DNA of 64,000 nt from Candidatus Pantoea formicae (GTDB taxonomy: Bacteria; Pseudomonadota; Gammaproteobacteria; Enterobacterales; Enterobacteriaceae): contig NZ_VWXD01000003.1 in the NCBI RefSeq assembly GCF_011752625.1, positions 558,001-622,000 on the forward strand, given 5' to 3'. Both the position numbers and the translations under genes were made by a program. The notes under the pieces are model-generated. The model did not search any database, was not told the DNA's origin, and saw only the letters and a list, made by a program, of their open reading frames with translations. This document shows positions 1 through 9,262 of the stretch, in pieces (the first letter of the stretch is position 1; each line of letters starts with the position of its first letter).

Positions 1-165
1 AGCCGGGTACCCGGCTTGTGGTGGCCGCGGCAAATTCGCCGCCTTGCGCTCGCGCCGCCAGCGCTGCAAATCCCCTGGCTTCCGCAACTCCTCTTCCGGG
101 TTGCGGAAGCCTTCTGGCGTATGATGAGCCAGTGATGCGTCATACCAGGGATTTTGCCAGGCCAT
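1..165 (-). CDS. MBL-fold metallo-hydrolase, N-terminal part (partial)
   Basis: A minus-strand reading frame starts at ATG 165 and runs off the window edge after 55 codons without a stop. An AGGA ribosome site lies upstream, and the start is 18 bp after the yebO stop, so it is probably cotranscribed with yebO. The N-terminus contains NPWYD, HHTPEGFRNP and a basic LQRWRRERKAA stretch. That arrangement resembles the leader of RomA/NAPE-PLD-like metallo-beta-lactamase-fold hydrolases as I remember them. The metal-binding HxHxDH motif lies outside the window, so the family call is an inference from the leader alone. Confidence 0.55.
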   Translation of the reverse strand, partial: MAWQNPWYDASLAHHTPEGFRNPEEELRKPGDLQRWRRERKAANLPRPPQAGYPA

Positions 166-183
166 TACTGCGTCCTATTTAAC

Positions 184-480
184 TTAACGTTCGGGAATCA
201 TCCGGATGAAATCGCGCTGATCTGCGTCATCCTCTTCTTCCTGCTGCTGTGCTGTGGCTGGCTGTTGTGCATCCGCCAAGCGGCGCAACAGCGCATTTTG
301 TTTTTTCTGCTCTTCTAACAGCGCTTCCAGCAACTGAATTTGTTCACTGGCTCGCACGCTGGCACGGTTGACGAAGAACCATGCAATAAAGGCCACAACA
401 ATGATGATGGCCAGAACGCCATAATTGAACAGCGGACTGGTATTTGCGGCTAACTCGTTCATAACTGCCTCTATAGTCAA
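184..480 (-). CDS. yebO: YebO family membrane protein
   Basis: 98 residues. A single hydrophobic segment at about residues 20-38 (YGVLAIIIVVAFIAWFFV) is followed by a coiled-coil-like Glu/Gln/Leu-rich stretch and a very acidic tail (QQQEEEDDAD). Length, topology and position match E. coli YebO, a small inner-membrane protein of unknown function. It heads a minus-strand pair with the MBL-fold gene and is divergent from yobH. In E. coli mgrB lies beside yebO; no mgrB-like frame is visible in the 200 bp upstream here. Confidence 0.85.
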   Translation of the reverse strand: MTIEAVMNELAANTSPLFNYGVLAIIIVVAFIAWFFVNRASVRASEQIQLLEALLEEQKKQNALLRRLADAQQPATAQQQEEEDDADQRDFIRMIPER

Positions 481-680
481 ACATAAAACACTTACACCGC
501 CGCTGATTCTACTCGTTGTGTGCGGAAAAGATAATGGTTGCCAGTGGAAAGCAGATTATCCCGCATCCTCGTGGCTTTCAGTTATCTCTGATCGATTTAA
601 TCAGCTGGACGCGGCATGCTGCTACTATAGAAATGGCAGCGACTTCAGGATAGCTGCGTTATGTATCACAAGGAGAAAAA

Positions 681-917
681 ATGAAACTATTCATTCGAGC
701 AATAATGGTGGTAGCGGTAGTCTGGTTGGCCATGCTTTTTACGGGCTATGGTGTGTTGACAGGCAGCAACAAGAATGCAGCGGGACTGGGTTTGCAGTGT
801 AGCTACCTCACCGCTCGCGGCATGATCACTGCACAATACTTGCACACTGACAGCGGCATCGTCGGCGTAACCGATTGTCCAATTCTCAAGAAAAGTGGCG
901 AAGTGGTAGACAATTGA
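681..917 (+). CDS. yobH: YobH family protein
   Basis: 78 residues, preceded by a strong AAGGAG site with 5-nt spacing. An N-terminal hydrophobic segment (residues 5-27) looks like a signal anchor or uncleaved signal peptide. The core GLGLQCSYLTARG and the tail TDCPILKKSGEVVDN match my memory of E. coli YobH closely, including the two cysteines. The function is unknown. It lies between yebO and kdgR exactly as in E. coli and is convergent with kdgR. Confidence 0.88.
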   Translation: MKLFIRAIMVVAVVWLAMLFTGYGVLTGSNKNAAGLGLQCSYLTARGMITAQYLHTDSGIVGVTDCPILKKSGEVVDN

Positions 918-954
918 TGGTTATAACGGGCTGGCAACAGCCCGTTATGCTGTA

Positions 955-1746
955 TCAGAAAGGATAGTGGTGGTAGCCCATCTGGTCGGAAATGTTCCGC
1001 GCAGCACGATGCAGCATCGCGACATATTCGTTTTTCGCCTCTTCGGAAAAACGGATGGTGGGAAAGGAGATACTTAGCCCAGCAATCACGACGCCAAAGC
1101 GGTCAAACACCGGCACTGCGATACAGCGCAAGCCCTCTTCCTGCTCCTCGTTGTCCTCACCATACCCCTGCTCTTTCACCTGAAGCAGGACATCAAGTAG
1201 TGCCTCTGCGGTCACAATGGTGTTGGCGGTGCTACGGCGGAATTCGACTTCACTCAGAATCTCTTGCGCTTCGCTGCGATCGCGCCACGCCAGCAGCACT
1301 TTACCAATCGCGGTAGTGTGCAGCGGATTACGGCGGCCAATACGCGAGTACATACGCAGATTGTAGAGTGAATCAATTTTATGAATGTAGACGATGCTAT
1401 CTTCTTCCAAAGCCCCCAGATGGATGGTCTCTTTGGTCAGTCGCGATAGTTCACGCATCTCTACGTCCGCACTGCGGATGAGGTCGACGTTTTGCAGTGC
1501 TTTAGCACCCAATTCAAAAAGCTTTAGGGTCAGTGAATATTTTTCGCTTTCCCCTTCCTGCGCCACATAACCCAGCGACTTCATGGTTTGTAGAAAGCGA
1601 TACACCGTGCTTTTGGACATCATCACACGTTGTGACAGCTCAGTAATACCGTGATCGCGCTCTTCGCCCAGCGCCTGCAAAATGCCAAACACTTTCATTA
1701 CCGAAGAAACGGAATCTGGCTGTTTATCGTTATCACTGCTCGCCAT
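955..1746 (-). CDS. kdgR: DNA-binding transcriptional repressor KdgR
   Basis: 263 residues, IclR family. The N-terminal winged helix (about residues 12-75) carries the recognition stretch ELSQRVMMSKSTVYRFLQ, and the C-terminal effector domain follows (LRMYSRIGRRNPLHTTAIGK; CIAVPVFDRFGVVIAGLS). It is nearly identical to E. coli KdgR throughout. In enterobacteria KdgR binds 2-keto-3-deoxygluconate and represses pectin, hexuronate and KDG catabolism genes; eda at 25.5 kb is part of that pathway. A start 10 codons further upstream is open, but ATG 1746 has an AAGGAT site and gives the E. coli length. Confidence 0.96.
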   Translation of the reverse strand: MASSDNDKQPDSVSSVMKVFGILQALGEERDHGITELSQRVMMSKSTVYRFLQTMKSLGYVAQEGESEKYSLTLKLFELGAKALQNVDLIRSADVEMRELSRLTKETIHLGALEEDSIVYIHKIDSLYNLRMYSRIGRRNPLHTTAIGKVLLAWRDRSEAQEILSEVEFRRSTANTIVTAEALLDVLLQVKEQGYGEDNEEQEEGLRCIAVPVFDRFGVVIAGLSISFPTIRFSEEAKNEYVAMLHRAARNISDQMGYHHYPF

Positions 1747-1938
1747 AGCGCATATCCTTTTTTGACGGTGTTTCAAAAAAAACGGAACAGAAGCGTCAGT
1801 ATATGCGTTTCAGCCCAGCGGCAGCAACGGCTGGTGCCCGGTACACATTCCTACGTAATTTTTTGTCAATGAATTCGGTGCTTTCCAGCACAAAATTGAT
1901 TAGCATGATGATATTCACTTACTTCACTTATTCCTTTT

Positions 1939-3321
1939 ATGTCCCCTACACCTTCTCAGGATGGTTTGCCTGTTCCGCAGCGTTATGGCGCCATTATTAC
2001 TATTGCATTAGGTATCATGATGGCGGTGCTGGATGGCGCTATTGCCAACGTAGCCCTGCCGACCATTGCACGTGAACTCAATGCCAGTCCCGCTGAATCC
2101 ATCTGGATTGTCAACGCCTACCAGATTGCGATTGTTATCTCGCTGCTCTCACTCTCTTTTATCGGAGATATGCTGGGCTACCGCCGTGTTTACCAGGTTG
2201 GGCTAGGACTGTTTATTGCCACATCGCTGTTTTGCGCCCTCTCCTCTTCACTGAATATGTTGACCGTGGCGCGCATCCTGCAAGGATTTGGTGGTGCGGC
2301 CCTGATGAGCGTTAACACTGCATTGATCCGCATTATCTATCCTCAACGCTTCCTGGGCCGGGGAATGGCGATCAACTCGCTGATCGTTGCCGTCTCCAGT
2401 GCTGCTGGCCCCACTGTCGCCGCCGCGATTCTCTCCATCGCCAGTTGGAAGTGGCTATTTTTAATTAACATTCCGCTCGGTATCGTGGCGCTATGGCTGG
2501 CACTGCGCTTCCTGCCAGATAACACCCAGAAATCAAAGCAACAGAAGTTCGACGTGCCGAGCGCCGTCATGAATGCACTGTTCTTCGGCTTGCTGATTTC
2601 CGCGTTGAGCGGCTTTTCGCAAGGTCAGGATGGCTGGTTGATTCTGGGCGAAATCGTGGCGTTAGTGCTGGTAGGCGTAGTATTTGTTCGTCGCCAATTG
2701 TCGATGCCTGTGCCGCTGTTACCCGTCGACCTTTTACGTATCCCAATCTTTTCGCTCTCACTGTGCACCTCTATTTGCTCTTTCTGCGCACAAATGTTGG
2801 CGATGGTTTCGCTACCGTTCTTCTTACAAAACGTACTCGGCCGGGATGAAGTGGCAACGGGCTTACTGCTCACGCCATGGCCACTGGCTACCATGGTGCT
2901 GGCGCCGATTGCCGGTCGTTTAATTGAGAAGTTCCACGCGGGTTTACTGGGTGGAATGGGGCTGGCGATGTTTGCCGCAGGTTTGTTCCTGCTGGCGCTG
3001 CTGCCAACCCATCCTACCGATCTGGATATTATCTGGCGCATGATGCTGTGTGGTGCCGGTTTCGGTCTGTTCCAGTCGCCCAACAATCACACCATTATTT
3101 CTTCCGCCCCGCGTAATCGCAGTGGCGGCGCCAGTGGCATGCTGGGAACAGCGCGCCTGGTAGGACAGAGCAGTGGTGCAGCCTTGGTGGCACTGATGTT
3201 CAACCTGTTTAATGACAGCGGCACCCACGCTTCACTGGTCCTCGCCGGCAGTTTTGCCACCGTTGCCGCAGTGGTCAGTATGGCGCGCATGACCCAATCA
3301 CGCGCCGTCAGCGACGCGTAA
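1939..3321 (+). CDS. yebQ: MFS drug-efflux type transporter YebQ
   Basis: 460 residues of the DHA2-type major facilitator superfamily, with about 14 predicted hydrophobic segments. The first helix carries MAVLDGAIANVALPTIA, typical of this family, and the motif-A-like loop is GDMLGYRRVY. The sequence tracks E. coli YebQ over its length (for example GRGMAINSLIVAVSSAAGPT and CGAGFGLFQSPNNHT). It is divergent from kdgR, as in E. coli. The substrate is not established; export of toxic organic cations is only a family-level guess. It ends just before a strong bidirectional terminator shared with htpX. Confidence 0.93.
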   Translation: MSPTPSQDGLPVPQRYGAIITIALGIMMAVLDGAIANVALPTIARELNASPAESIWIVNAYQIAIVISLLSLSFIGDMLGYRRVYQVGLGLFIATSLFCALSSSLNMLTVARILQGFGGAALMSVNTALIRIIYPQRFLGRGMAINSLIVAVSSAAGPTVAAAILSIASWKWLFLINIPLGIVALWLALRFLPDNTQKSKQQKFDVPSAVMNALFFGLLISALSGFSQGQDGWLILGEIVALVLVGVVFVRRQLSMPVPLLPVDLLRIPIFSLSLCTSICSFCAQMLAMVSLPFFLQNVLGRDEVATGLLLTPWPLATMVLAPIAGRLIEKFHAGLLGGMGLAMFAAGLFLLALLPTHPTDLDIIWRMMLCGAGFGLFQSPNNHTIISSAPRNRSGGASGMLGTARLVGQSSGAALVALMFNLFNDSGTHASLVLAGSFATVAAVVSMARMTQSRAVSDA

Positions 3322-3324
3322 ACA

Positions 3325-3350
3325 ACAAGGGCGCCATCAGGCGCCCTTGT
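3325..3350. terminator. Bidirectional Rho-independent terminator, yebQ/htpX
   Basis: A perfect 11-bp GC-rich stem (ACAAGGGCGCC / GGCGCCCTTGT) with a 4-nt ATCA loop sits between the convergent yebQ and htpX ends. Short T/A tracts flank it on both strands, so it can serve both genes. Confidence 0.85.
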
Positions 3351-3365
3351 TAATTCATTATGCGA

Positions 3366-4247
3366 TTACTTCAGATAATCACCGTTACGCAGCGCTTCAA
3401 TACGCTTATCGAGCGGTGGATGCGACATAAATAGCTCGCTCAGTGATTTGCTCTTACCGTTGATGCAGAATGCCATCATGCTGCTCGGCTCCTGCGGCTC
3501 ATAACTGGTTTTCAAACGCTGTAGTGCAGCAATCATCTTCTCGCGGCCAACCAGTTTGGCTGATCCTGCGTCAGCGTGGAATTCACGGTGACGTGAGAAC
3601 CACATGGTGATGATACTGGCAAGAATACCGAACACCAGTTCAAGCACGGTGGCGACCGCAAAGTACACCAGCGGGTTACCGTTACTGCTCTCTTCACCAT
3701 CACGGTTACCAGACAAGAAGCCCGAGGCCACCTGCGCGATAATACGCGAAATGAAGATGACGAAGGTGTTCACCACACCCTGAATCAGCGTCATGGTGAT
3801 CATGTCACCGTTGGCGATGTGGGCCATCTCGTGAGCCAGTACCGCTTCCGCTTCATCGCGGCTCATGTTTTGCAGCAAACCGGTCGAGACCGCCACTAGC
3901 GAAGCATCACGACGTGCACCAGTGGCAAAAGCGTTAATATCTGGCGCGTGGTAAATCGCGACCTGCGGCATCGCAACGCCGGACTGTTGAGCCTGGCGGC
4001 TGACGGTATCCATCAGCCAGCGTTCTGTCTCGTTGCGGGGTTGTTCTATCACTTCACCGCCAACGGAGCGCAACGCCATCCACTTGGACATCAGCAGTGA
4101 AACAAACGCACCGCCAAAGCCAAACAGACCTGCCATAATCATCAGACCCTGAACACTGCTTGACTGGATTCCTGTCAGACTCAGAATCAGTCCGAATACC
4201 AACATCACCGCCAGGTTGGTGACCAGGAAAAGCGCAATACGCATCAT
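3366..4247 (-). CDS. htpX: Membrane zinc metalloprotease HtpX
   Basis: 293 residues, the same length as E. coli HtpX. Two N-terminal membrane helices (about 4-26 and 35-55) precede the M48 catalytic motif HEMAH (H139, E140, H143) on the cytoplasmic side; two more hydrophobic stretches follow at about 158-178 and 195-220. The third zinc-ligand region is [16 protein letters not shown]. HtpX degrades damaged or overproduced inner-membrane proteins with FtsH and is usually under heat-shock and Cpx control. It is the monocistronic-looking neighbour of prc, separated by a prc terminator. Confidence 0.97.
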   Translation of the reverse strand: MMRIALFLVTNLAVMLVFGLILSLTGIQSSSVQGLMIMAGLFGFGGAFVSLLMSKWMALRSVGGEVIEQPRNETERWLMDTVSRQAQQSGVAMPQVAIYHAPDINAFATGARRDASLVAVSTGLLQNMSRDEAEAVLAHEMAHIANGDMITMTLIQGVVNTFVIFISRIIAQVASGFLSGNRDGEESSNGNPLVYFAVATVLELVFGILASIITMWFSRHREFHADAGSAKLVGREKMIAALQRLKTSYEPQEPSSMMAFCINGKSKSLSELFMSHPPLDKRIEALRNGDYLK

Positions 4248-4299
4248 AAACGTTAATCTTCCTCAGTTGTGCTCGCGCTTATGCGCGGATATACATCCT

Positions 4300-4323
4300 A
4301 TGTCCATTCCGCAGCATTTCAAG
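4300..4323 (-). promoter_or_regulatory. Possible heat-shock (sigma-32) promoter of htpX
   Basis: Read on the minus strand, a perfect sigma-32 -35 element CTTGAAA (4323-4317) is followed at suitable spacing by a weak CATA-containing -10-like stretch. E. coli htpX is heat-shock regulated, which makes this plausible, but the -10 match to CCCCAT is poor. Confidence 0.3.
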
Positions 4324-4422
4324 CAACCTTAATCTTTAAGTGTCTAAAAAGACATAACTTTACATTTGGTAATGCCGTCAGCAAATTCACTCATTAGTCA
4401 CCGTGAACACTGATTCTCTCGC

Positions 4423-4452
4423 AAAAAAAAGCACCGCCGAAGCGGTGCTTTT
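4423..4452 (-). terminator. Rho-independent terminator of prc
   Basis: Minus-strand stem GCACCGC / GCGGTGC immediately downstream of the prc stop, followed by an eight-residue U tract (the A run at 4423-4430 on the plus strand). Confidence 0.88.
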
Positions 4453-4466
4453 CAATCAGTAGGCGA

Positions 4467-6506
4467 TTACTTTGCCTCTGCTGCGGCTGGTTGAGATTTC
4501 TCCAGCTGCGCCATGTCATTGGCAATTTTCACGGTTTCGTCCAGATACGGGTCTGGCTCTTTATAGTCTTTCGGAAGATCGTCGAGGCTCTTCAGCGGTG
4601 CTTTGCCTTCAGCCTGATAGCGTGCGTTGATACGCTCCAGACGCAGTGCATCATCTTCGTGATTCTCTTTCTCACGCTGGGCGAGATTGAGTGACACGAT
4701 ATTGCGTTTGTCTTTCATCGCATCGAAGCGCGCAATATCTTTCATGATGTACTGGAACTCACGATCTTTCGCGATGCGATCCGCGTGCTCTTTGGTCAGT
4801 TGCGGTACCAGGGCTGCAATATCACCGGTTTTGGTGTAAGTCGCCGCGTTCACGCTATCCCATGGCAAGGCGTTGTCTTCAAACTTCTCGCCCGTTTCAG
4901 CCGCTTCCACACCCGTCGGCATCAGCAGGTCAGGCGTTACGCCTTTACGCTGAGTACTGCCACCGTTAATGCGGTAGAACTTTTGAATCGTGTACTGTAC
5001 CGACCCCAATGCAGGCCACTCTGGACGCAGCATCTGATCGTAAATACGATTCAGTGAACGATACTGCTGCACCGTACCTTTACCAAAGGTTGGCTCACCG
5101 ACAATCAGTGCGCGGCCATAATCCTGCATGGCAGCAGCAAAAATTTCAGAGGCTGATGCACTGAAACGATCGACCAATACCACCAGTGGGCCTTTGTAAT
5201 AAACGATACCATCGTTATCACTGTCCTGACGCACGCGACCATTGTTGTCACGCACCTGCACGACCGGACCACTTGGGATAAACAGGCCAGAGAGGGATAC
5301 CGCTTCGGTCAATGCGCCGCCACCGTTGGTACGCAGATCAATCACGATACTGTCGACGTTTTGCTTCTGCAGTTTTTGCAACTGCACTTTAACATCGTCA
5401 GTCAGGCCCACGTAGAAGCCTGGAATATCCAGCACGCCGACCTTTTCTTTACCGACGTTGTGCACTGTGCCTTTAACCGCACGGTCTTCCAGACGGATCT
5501 TCTCGCGCGTCAGCGTCACGATACGGGTTTTGGTCCCCTTACCCGCCGGCAAAATCTCAAGGCGTACTTTACTACCTTTCGGTCCCTTGATTTTGGAAAC
5601 CACGTCATCCAGACGCCAGCCAATCACATCTTCCATTGGCTTGCCTGGCTGGGCAACACCGACGATGCGATCGCCCACGCTGATGGATTTGCTCTTCGCT
5701 GCCGGACCACCGGCAACCATAGAGTTGATGACCGTGTAATCATCGTCCATCTGCAGCACCGCACCAATACCTTCAAGTGACAGGCTCATCTCGGTATTGA
5801 ACTGTTCGGTATTGCGTGGCGACAGGTAGTTAGTGTGCGGGTCGATTTCGTGCGCGAAGGCAGTCATTGCCAGCTGGAACACGTCTTCGCTGTTGCTCTG
5901 TGCCAGGCGGCGGATAGCAAAGTTGTAACGCTTGGTCAGCGTTTCACGAATCTCTTTGTCATCTTTGCCAGCCAGTTTCAGGCTCAGCTCATCATATTTA
6001 ACTTTGGCATCCCACAGCGCATTTAACTCATCGGTACTTTTTGGCCATGGCGATTTTGAACGGTCAATGTCAATGGTGTCATTGCCGGTGAAATTCATTG
6101 GGCGGTTCAGCACGCTCAGCGCGTATTGATAGCGCTCAAAACGGCGTTTCTGCGCCAGATTGTAGAGATCGTAAAATACATCCAGCTTGCCGCTGCGGAA
6201 TTCATCGCCAAGAGTGGTTTTCTTATCGGCGAATTGTGCAACGTCCGAGGCCAGCAACACATTATGGTTGTAGTCGAGCAGATTCAGGTAGCGATCGAAA
6301 ATTTTCGCGGAAAAATCCTGATTCAAATCGAACTGACGATAATGCGAGCGGGTGAAACGCGAGGTCACGCGCTCACTGACGGTAGGATGCTGTGGATCTT
6401 CATGTAACTGCGGAATCTGGTCGGCGCGGGTAATGTTATCTGCGCCAAAGGTGGGGCCTGCTAACAGCAGGCCCGCGATCATACCGATCTTTAAAATGTT
6501 GTTCAT
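4467..6506 (-). CDS. prc: Tail-specific periplasmic protease Prc (Tsp)
   Basis: 679 residues. A signal peptide (about 1-22) precedes a PDZ domain at about 235-320 (NTEMSLSLEGIGAVLQ, GPAAKSKSISVGDRIVGV). The S41 protease core has the catalytic Ser in RFSASASEIF (about S451) and Lys in EPTFGKGT (about K476). Prc trims C-termini in the periplasm, matures FtsI and, with NlpI, degrades the hydrolase MepS. ATG 6506 gives an authentic signal peptide, E. coli-like length and a GGAGG site; an upstream in-frame start at 6554 would overlap proQ. It follows proQ by 19 bp, so the two are likely cotranscribed. Confidence 0.97.
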   Translation of the reverse strand: MNNILKIGMIAGLLLAGPTFGADNITRADQIPQLHEDPQHPTVSERVTSRFTRSHYRQFDLNQDFSAKIFDRYLNLLDYNHNVLLASDVAQFADKKTTLGDEFRSGKLDVFYDLYNLAQKRRFERYQYALSVLNRPMNFTGNDTIDIDRSKSPWPKSTDELNALWDAKVKYDELSLKLAGKDDKEIRETLTKRYNFAIRRLAQSNSEDVFQLAMTAFAHEIDPHTNYLSPRNTEQFNTEMSLSLEGIGAVLQMDDDYTVINSMVAGGPAAKSKSISVGDRIVGVAQPGKPMEDVIGWRLDDVVSKIKGPKGSKVRLEILPAGKGTKTRIVTLTREKIRLEDRAVKGTVHNVGKEKVGVLDIPGFYVGLTDDVKVQLQKLQKQNVDSIVIDLRTNGGGALTEAVSLSGLFIPSGPVVQVRDNNGRVRQDSDNDGIVYYKGPLVVLVDRFSASASEIFAAAMQDYGRALIVGEPTFGKGTVQQYRSLNRIYDQMLRPEWPALGSVQYTIQKFYRINGGSTQRKGVTPDLLMPTGVEAAETGEKFEDNALPWDSVNAATYTKTGDIAALVPQLTKEHADRIAKDREFQYIMKDIARFDAMKDKRNIVSLNLAQREKENHEDDALRLERINARYQAEGKAPLKSLDDLPKDYKEPDPYLDETVKIANDMAQLEKSQPAAAEAK

Positions 6507-6525
6507 GCCGAGGTCAGCCTCCGTT

Positions 6526-7203
6526 TCAGAACTGCAAGTGTTCTGCGCGCACAATCATTGCCATGCCGGAAGCGAGTTGCACCCGAACGCCATCCTTGGT
6601 GATTTCAAGAATGGTGGCGTCCATTGCACTTTTCCCTGCTTTAACTTTGATGTTCTGGCCGAGTTGCAAAGTTGAGGTGTCAGTGACAGGTTTCGCTTGC
6701 GGCTGGCGCGGTGCAGCATTACGTTCAGCAGCTGGACGCGGAGCCTGGGGACGCGGCTTACGCGGGGCTTCGCCTTCAGCGGCTTTACGCGGTGCAGGTT
6801 TACGCGGGCGACGTTCAGCGGTTTCTTCACCGGCTTCACGCTTCTTCGCTCTCTGCTGATCACGTTGTGCCTGAACGCGCGCTTTAGCTTCTTCTAATTG
6901 CTTGCGCGCGTGCTCTACGTGTTGCTCATCCAGCACGCCACAGGCATTGCCATCAAGATCGACACGATTTGCACCGGCTTTAATGCCGTAAAGGTAACGC
7001 CAGCTAGAGGTATAAAGACGCAAGGCCGAACGCAGTTGCGTCTTGCTCAGGCTGTTTTCACCCTGAACGCGCTCGACCAGATCCTGGAAGATACCGACTT
7101 TGAGCGGACGCGCTTCGCCTTCGGCGCTAAAGCATTGCGGAAAACGTTCCGCCAAAAAGGCGATAACTTCTTTACTGCTATTCAACTTAGGTTGATTTTC
7201 CAT
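6526..7203 (-). CDS. proQ: RNA chaperone ProQ
   Basis: 225 residues. The N-terminal FinO/ProQ domain (about 5-120, [21 protein letters not shown]) binds structured RNA 3' ends. A long basic, Pro/Ala/Arg-rich linker (about 120-175) leads to a C-terminal Tudor-like domain ([20 protein letters not shown]). ProQ is a global sRNA/mRNA-binding protein and affects the osmotic transporter ProP. It sits just upstream of prc and downstream of msrC, all on the minus strand, as in E. coli. Confidence 0.96.
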   Translation of the reverse strand: MENQPKLNSSKEVIAFLAERFPQCFSAEGEARPLKVGIFQDLVERVQGENSLSKTQLRSALRLYTSSWRYLYGIKAGANRVDLDGNACGVLDEQHVEHARKQLEEAKARVQAQRDQQRAKKREAGEETAERRPRKPAPRKAAEGEAPRKPRPQAPRPAAERNAAPRQPQAKPVTDTSTLQLGQNIKVKAGKSAMDATILEITKDGVRVQLASGMAMIVRAEHLQF

Positions 7204-7299
7204 GAAATTTCCTGATTACTACGGGTTTGCCGACCAGAGCAGGCATGAACAGGCGACATTATAATGACAACATCGCCAAATGCTATGTGATCCAGTCGA

Positions 7300-7800
7300 T
7301 TAGCTACGCGTCATCTGAAGAAATTTTTCGATGTCGCTGCCCGCCAGCACTTCACAAAGCCCGTCGGTAAGGGCCACCAGCCCCGTTTCGTCCTCACTAT
7401 CGAAGCGAGAAAAAACCGTACTATCAATGTCCAAGACACCCACTAAGGTGCCATTTACTTTCAGAGGAATCACGATTTCCGCGTTGCTGGCCGCGTCACA
7501 AGCGATATGGCCTGGGAACGCATGCACATCTTCAACGAGCTGAACTTTATCCTCTGCAATCGCTGTGCCACATACCCCTTTGCCTACCGGAATACGCACA
7601 CAGGCGATTTTGCCCTGGAACGGGCCCAACACCAGCGTGTTGGGTTCGGTCAGCAAATAGAATCCTGCCCAGTTTACACCTTCCAGACGTTCAAACAGCA
7701 GCGCACTGCAATTGCCCAGCGCCGCAAGGAAAGAGGTTTCGCCCGCTAATAGTGCGCGAACATCACGATTCAAATCCTCGTAAAAGTCTTTTTTGTTCAT
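7300..7800 (-). CDS. msrC: Free methionine-(R)-sulfoxide reductase MsrC
   Basis: 166 residues forming one GAF domain. It reduces free L-methionine-(R)-sulfoxide using thioredoxin. The three cysteines used in catalysis by this family are present at C67, C77 and C101 (IACVRIPVGKGVCGTA and HIACDAASNAEIVIPL). The conserved NWAGFYL segment lines the pocket. It is the first gene of the minus-strand msrC-proQ-prc set and is divergent from letA. Confidence 0.94.
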   Translation of the reverse strand: MNKKDFYEDLNRDVRALLAGETSFLAALGNCSALLFERLEGVNWAGFYLLTEPNTLVLGPFQGKIACVRIPVGKGVCGTAIAEDKVQLVEDVHAFPGHIACDAASNAEIVIPLKVNGTLVGVLDIDSTVFSRFDSEDETGLVALTDGLCEVLAGSDIEKFLQMTRS

Positions 7801-8017
7801 TGTTTAACCATAACTCGTCACTGTCGTGACCCTGTTGTCACTCAGTTGTTAAAATAAGCACTAATAATCCAACCCCATAAGGTGAATCATTGTGTTAGTT
7901 ACTATACCCTTAGCAGTCGGTGGTTAAGAATTTTCTCGGACCACAGAATGTTGCAGGCAGATTGCTCTGCTCAGCTTGCCGGTAACCGTAACGAACGATG
8001 GGCCACTTGCGTCACCT

Positions 8018-9262
8018 ATGAAAATTCACGCTATCAGCCAGACGTTGCCCCACGCACGTTATCAGCGTTGTCCGCAATGCGATACCCTTTTTTCCTTACC
8101 GGATGTTAAATCGCATCAGGCAGCGCATTGCCCGCGCTGTCATGCACAAATTCAAAGCGGCCGCGACTGGTCAATGACACGACTGACCGTGATGGCCGTG
8201 ACCATGATGGTGTTAATGCCTTTCGCCTTCAGTCTCCCGTTGGTGGATATTCGCCTGCTGGGTATGCGCATTAATGCCAGCCTGCTCGAAGGCGTGATTC
8301 AGATGGCACAGCAAGGCAATACGCTTACAGCGTCCATGGTCGCGTTCTGCACTATCGGTGCACCGGTAACCTTGGTGGCGGGCATCTGCTATCTATGGAT
8401 TGGCCATGCGCTGGGCATGAATTTGCGCCCTGTCCTGCTGATGCTGGATAAGCTGAAAGAGTGGGTGATGCTGGATATCTATCTGGTCGGTGTGGCGGTG
8501 GCGTCTATAAAGGTGCAGGATTACGCCGCGCTGGAAGTGGGCTACGGCTTGGTCGCCTACATCGTGCTCACGGTATTGAGTTTGTTGACCCTTATCCATC
8601 TCAATGTTGAACAACTGTGGGAACACTACTATCCGCAAGCAGTGCCGACGTCTTCCCCTGAAGAATGGCAGGTGTGTCTGAATTGCCATCATACCGGGGT
8701 GGCGGATGAACGCGGGCGCTGCACGCGTTGCCATACGCCACTGGATTTTCGCCGTCGCCACAGCTTGCAGAAATCTTGGGCCGCCCTGATCGCCTCTATT
8801 GTGTTGCTGATTCCCGCCAACCTGTTGCCGATTTCAGTGGTCTATGTCAATGGCGCACGCCGTGAAGACACCATCTTCTCTGGAATTCTTGGCCTCGCCT
8901 CCGGCAATGTGCCTGTGGCAGCGGTGGTCTTTATCGCAAGTATTCTGGTGCCCTTTACCAAGGTTTTAGTGATGCTGACGTTGCTCATCAGCATCCATTT
9001 CAAGTGTGAACAGGGCTTGAAAACACGCATCCGCCTGCTACGTGCCATCACATGGGTGGGACGCTGGTCGATGCTGGACCTGTTCGTGATTGCGCTTACC
9101 ATGTCACTGGTTAACCGCGATCAGCTATTAGCTTTTACCATGGGACCTGCCGCGTTCTATTTTGGCGCAGCAGTCATCCTGACCATTATGGCTGTTGAGT
9201 GGCTTGATAGCCGCCTGATCTGGGATGCACATGCAACAGGAAACGCCGACTACACCGACTAG
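8018..9262 (+). CDS. letA: Inner-membrane lipid transport protein LetA (YebS, PqiA family)
   Basis: 414 residues from ATG 8018; an in-frame TTG at 7976 would add 14. Neither start has a strong Shine-Dalgarno, but alignment with E. coli YebS around KI-x-AI...YQRCPQCD supports the ATG. Two zinc-ribbon CxxC pairs head each half (YQRCPQC...CPRC near 15-45; CLNCHHTG...RCTRC near 222-245). Each half has about four membrane helices, the duplicated PqiA/LetA fold. LetA partners LetB in moving lipids between the membranes. The 3' end overlaps letB by 32 bp, indicating translational coupling. Confidence 0.93.
   Translation: MKIHAISQTLPHARYQRCPQCDTLFSLPDVKSHQAAHCPRCHAQIQSGRDWSMTRLTVMAVTMMVLMPFAFSLPLVDIRLLGMRINASLLEGVIQMAQQGNTLTASMVAFCTIGAPVTLVAGICYLWIGHALGMNLRPVLLMLDKLKEWVMLDIYLVGVAVASIKVQDYAALEVGYGLVAYIVLTVLSLLTLIHLNVEQLWEHYYPQAVPTSSPEEWQVCLNCHHTGVADERGRCTRCHTPLDFRRRHSLQKSWAALIASIVLLIPANLLPISVVYVNGARREDTIFSGILGLASGNVPVAAVVFIASILVPFTKVLVMLTLLISIHFKCEQGLKTRIRLLRAITWVGRWSMLDLFVIALTMSLVNRDQLLAFTMGPAAFYFGAAVILTIMAVEWLDSRLIWDAHATGNADYTD

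Noticed and set aside
1747..1938. KdgR operator in the kdgR-yebQ interval
   Set aside because: An A-rich TTTCAAAAAAAACG stretch is present, but it does not fit the KdgR palindrome well.
7882..8109. A 75-codon frame overlapping the letA start
   Set aside because: Overlaps letA in another frame, with no ribosome site and no recognisable sequence.
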